Source: an uncultured Gemmatimonadales bacterium
GTDB lineage: Bacteria > Gemmatimonadota > Gemmatimonadetes > Longimicrobiales > Gaopeijiaceae
Direction of reading: 5' to 3'
Assembly (NCBI GenBank): GCA_937982605.1
Contig: CALJLC010000090.1
Span: 1-12,834 of the forward strand
Length of the DNA stretch: 12,834 bases
Positions 11,946 through 12,834 of the stretch are shown here, piece after piece; position 1 is the stretch's first letter, and every line of letters starts with the position of its first letter. Position numbers and translations under genes: made by a program. The notes under the pieces were generated by a model. The model was not told the origin of the DNA. It ran no database searches and saw only the letters and a list, made by a program, of their open reading frames with translations.

Positions 11946-12834
11946 ACCCACCCGTCTGCGAGAGCGCGACGAGTCCCCCCGATCCGCTGTCCGAGCCCTG
12001 GATCAGGTAGTGCCGCTCCGGCTTGATCTCGAGCGTTCGGCGGATGTGCGGCACGAGGTCCTCCCCGGCCCGCAGCGGGTCGCGGAGGTTCGTCTGGATC
12101 GAGCCGAAGAGGCACGGTCGAAGCTGGCCGTCCGCGGTGAGGCGCATGCGGTTGCACCGGTCGCAGTAGTTGTGGCTCATCGGCGTGATGACGCCGATCG
12201 TGCCGGGCGCTCCCTCGAAGCGGAAGTAGCGCGCCGGTCCGTTGCCGAAGGGCCCGGAGACCGGGTCGAGGGCTTCGATCCGACGGATCCGGTCCAGCGC
12301 TTCGGTGCAGGAGACGAACTGGTTGGCGGAGAGGTCGAGGTTGGCGCCCGTCGGCATCATCTCGATGAAGCGGACGTGCCAGGGGCGCTCGCGGGTGATC
12401 TCGGCGAACTCCTCGATTTCGTCGTCGTTCTGCCCGCGGATGAGTACGACGTTGATCTTGATCGGGGAGAAGCCGATGCGCTCGGCGGCGTCGAGCCCCT
12501 CCATGATCTTCGGATAGGAGCCCGGACGACGCGCGATCTCGTCGACGCGGTCCGGGCGCAACGAGTCGAGCGAGACGTTCAGGCGCTGCACGCCCGCCGA
12601 ACGGAGCGCCTCGGCGTGCTCCGCGAGCAGCACGGCGTTGGTGGAGAGCGAGAGGTCCTCGATCTCCGGCACGTCCGCGATCATCCGCACCAGGTCGGGG
12701 AGGTCCCGGCGGACGAGGGGCTCGCCACCCGTGATGCGAACGCGGCGCAGCCCCATGCCGGCCATCGTGCGAACGATCCGCTCGATCTCCTCGTAGGTGA
12801 GCAGCTCGTCGCGCTTGAGCCAGGGCAGCCCCTC
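11944..12834 (-). CDS. moaA: GTP 3',8-cyclase MoaA, N-terminus outside the window
   Basis: The frame is open from the right edge to TAG at 11946-11944, giving 296 residues of a protein of about 330. The first visible residues, EGLPWLKRDELLTYEEI, normally follow the radical-SAM CxxxCxxC motif directly, so that motif is just outside the window. Present are the SAM-binding segment RITGGEPLVRRDL, SLSTNAVLL, LNVSLDSL and KINVVLIRGQND. The second iron-sulphur cluster motif is C-x2-C-x13-C (CDRCNRMRLTADGQLRPC), and the protein ends in the conserved Gly-Gly tail (QTGG). With MoaC, MoaA turns GTP into cyclic pyranopterin monophosphate, the first stage of molybdenum cofactor synthesis. No other moa genes are in view. 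Confidence 0.96.
   Translation of the reverse strand, partial: EGLPWLKRDELLTYEEIERIVRTMAGMGLRRVRITGGEPLVRRDLPDLVRMIADVPEIEDLSLSTNAVLLAEHAEALRSAGVQRLNVSLDSLRPDRVDEIARRPGSYPKIMEGLDAAERIGFSPIKINVVLIRGQNDDEIEEFAEITRERPWHVRFIEMMPTGANLDLSANQFVSCTEALDRIRRIEALDPVSGPFGNGPARYFRFEGAPGTIGVITPMSHNYCDRCNRMRLTADGQLRPCLFGSIQTNLRDPLRAGEDLVPHIRRTLEIKPERHYLIQGSDSGSGGLVALSQTGG

Noticed and set aside
1..12834. Defence island, CRISPR array or biosynthetic gene cluster
   Set aside because: No repeat-spacer pattern, nuclease, methyltransferase, synthase or transposase was found. All long supported frames belong to metabolic, envelope or regulatory families.

Overview
This is a GC-rich stretch (by eye near 70% G+C) of an ordinary bacterial chromosome. 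No insertion sequence, phage gene, integrase or CRISPR array is visible. A long TonB-dependent receptor with an N-terminal carboxypeptidase-regulatory-like domain indicates an outer membrane. Together with a PEP-CTERM protein, a secreted amidohydrolase and an ArgR-type repressor with actinobacterial-looking operator half-sites, this suggests a diderm such as a member of Gemmatimonadota. That phylum assignment is inference from gene content and base composition, not from a marker gene.

Layout. The left edge (1-266, +) holds the C-terminal end of a DAHP synthase of aromatic amino acid synthesis. It converges, with 10 bases between the stop codons, on a minus-strand block read from right to left: TonB-dependent receptor (5563-2831), zinc-ribbon thioredoxin (2760-2332), arginine repressor argR (2335-1877) and argininosuccinate lyase argH (1698-277). 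The thioredoxin and argR overlap by ATGA. A TTGACA promoter beginning inside the argR stop codon, overlaid by an ARG-box-like palindrome, lies before argH, so ArgR probably controls argH directly. A PLP-dependent threonine/serine dehydratase (5744-6748, +) is divergent from the receptor. It faces a second minus-strand block: a 70-residue membrane protein (9400-9188), a secreted YtcJ-like amidohydrolase (9103-7271) and an FKBP-type prolyl isomerase lipoprotein (7274-6768). The last two overlap by GTGA.

A PEP-CTERM surface protein (9713-10315, +) follows a 312-base gene-free stretch containing a sigma-54-type -24/-12 element at the right distance. It ends at a strong hairpin terminator. On the minus strand come tRNA-Asn(GTT) (10508-10436), a 30-base perfect palindrome just upstream of it, malate dehydrogenase (11658-10717) with a recognisable sigma-70 promoter, and molybdenum cofactor gene moaA (from the right edge to 11944; the N-terminus lies outside the window).

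Most of the genes are housekeeping: amino acid synthesis and its repressor, the TCA cycle, Moco synthesis and a tRNA. No clearly new multi-gene system is visible. The most interesting signals are regulatory: the ARG-box/promoter overlap and possible attenuator-like leader of argH, the sigma-54-like promoter of the PEP-CTERM gene, and the large palindrome sitting against the tRNA gene.
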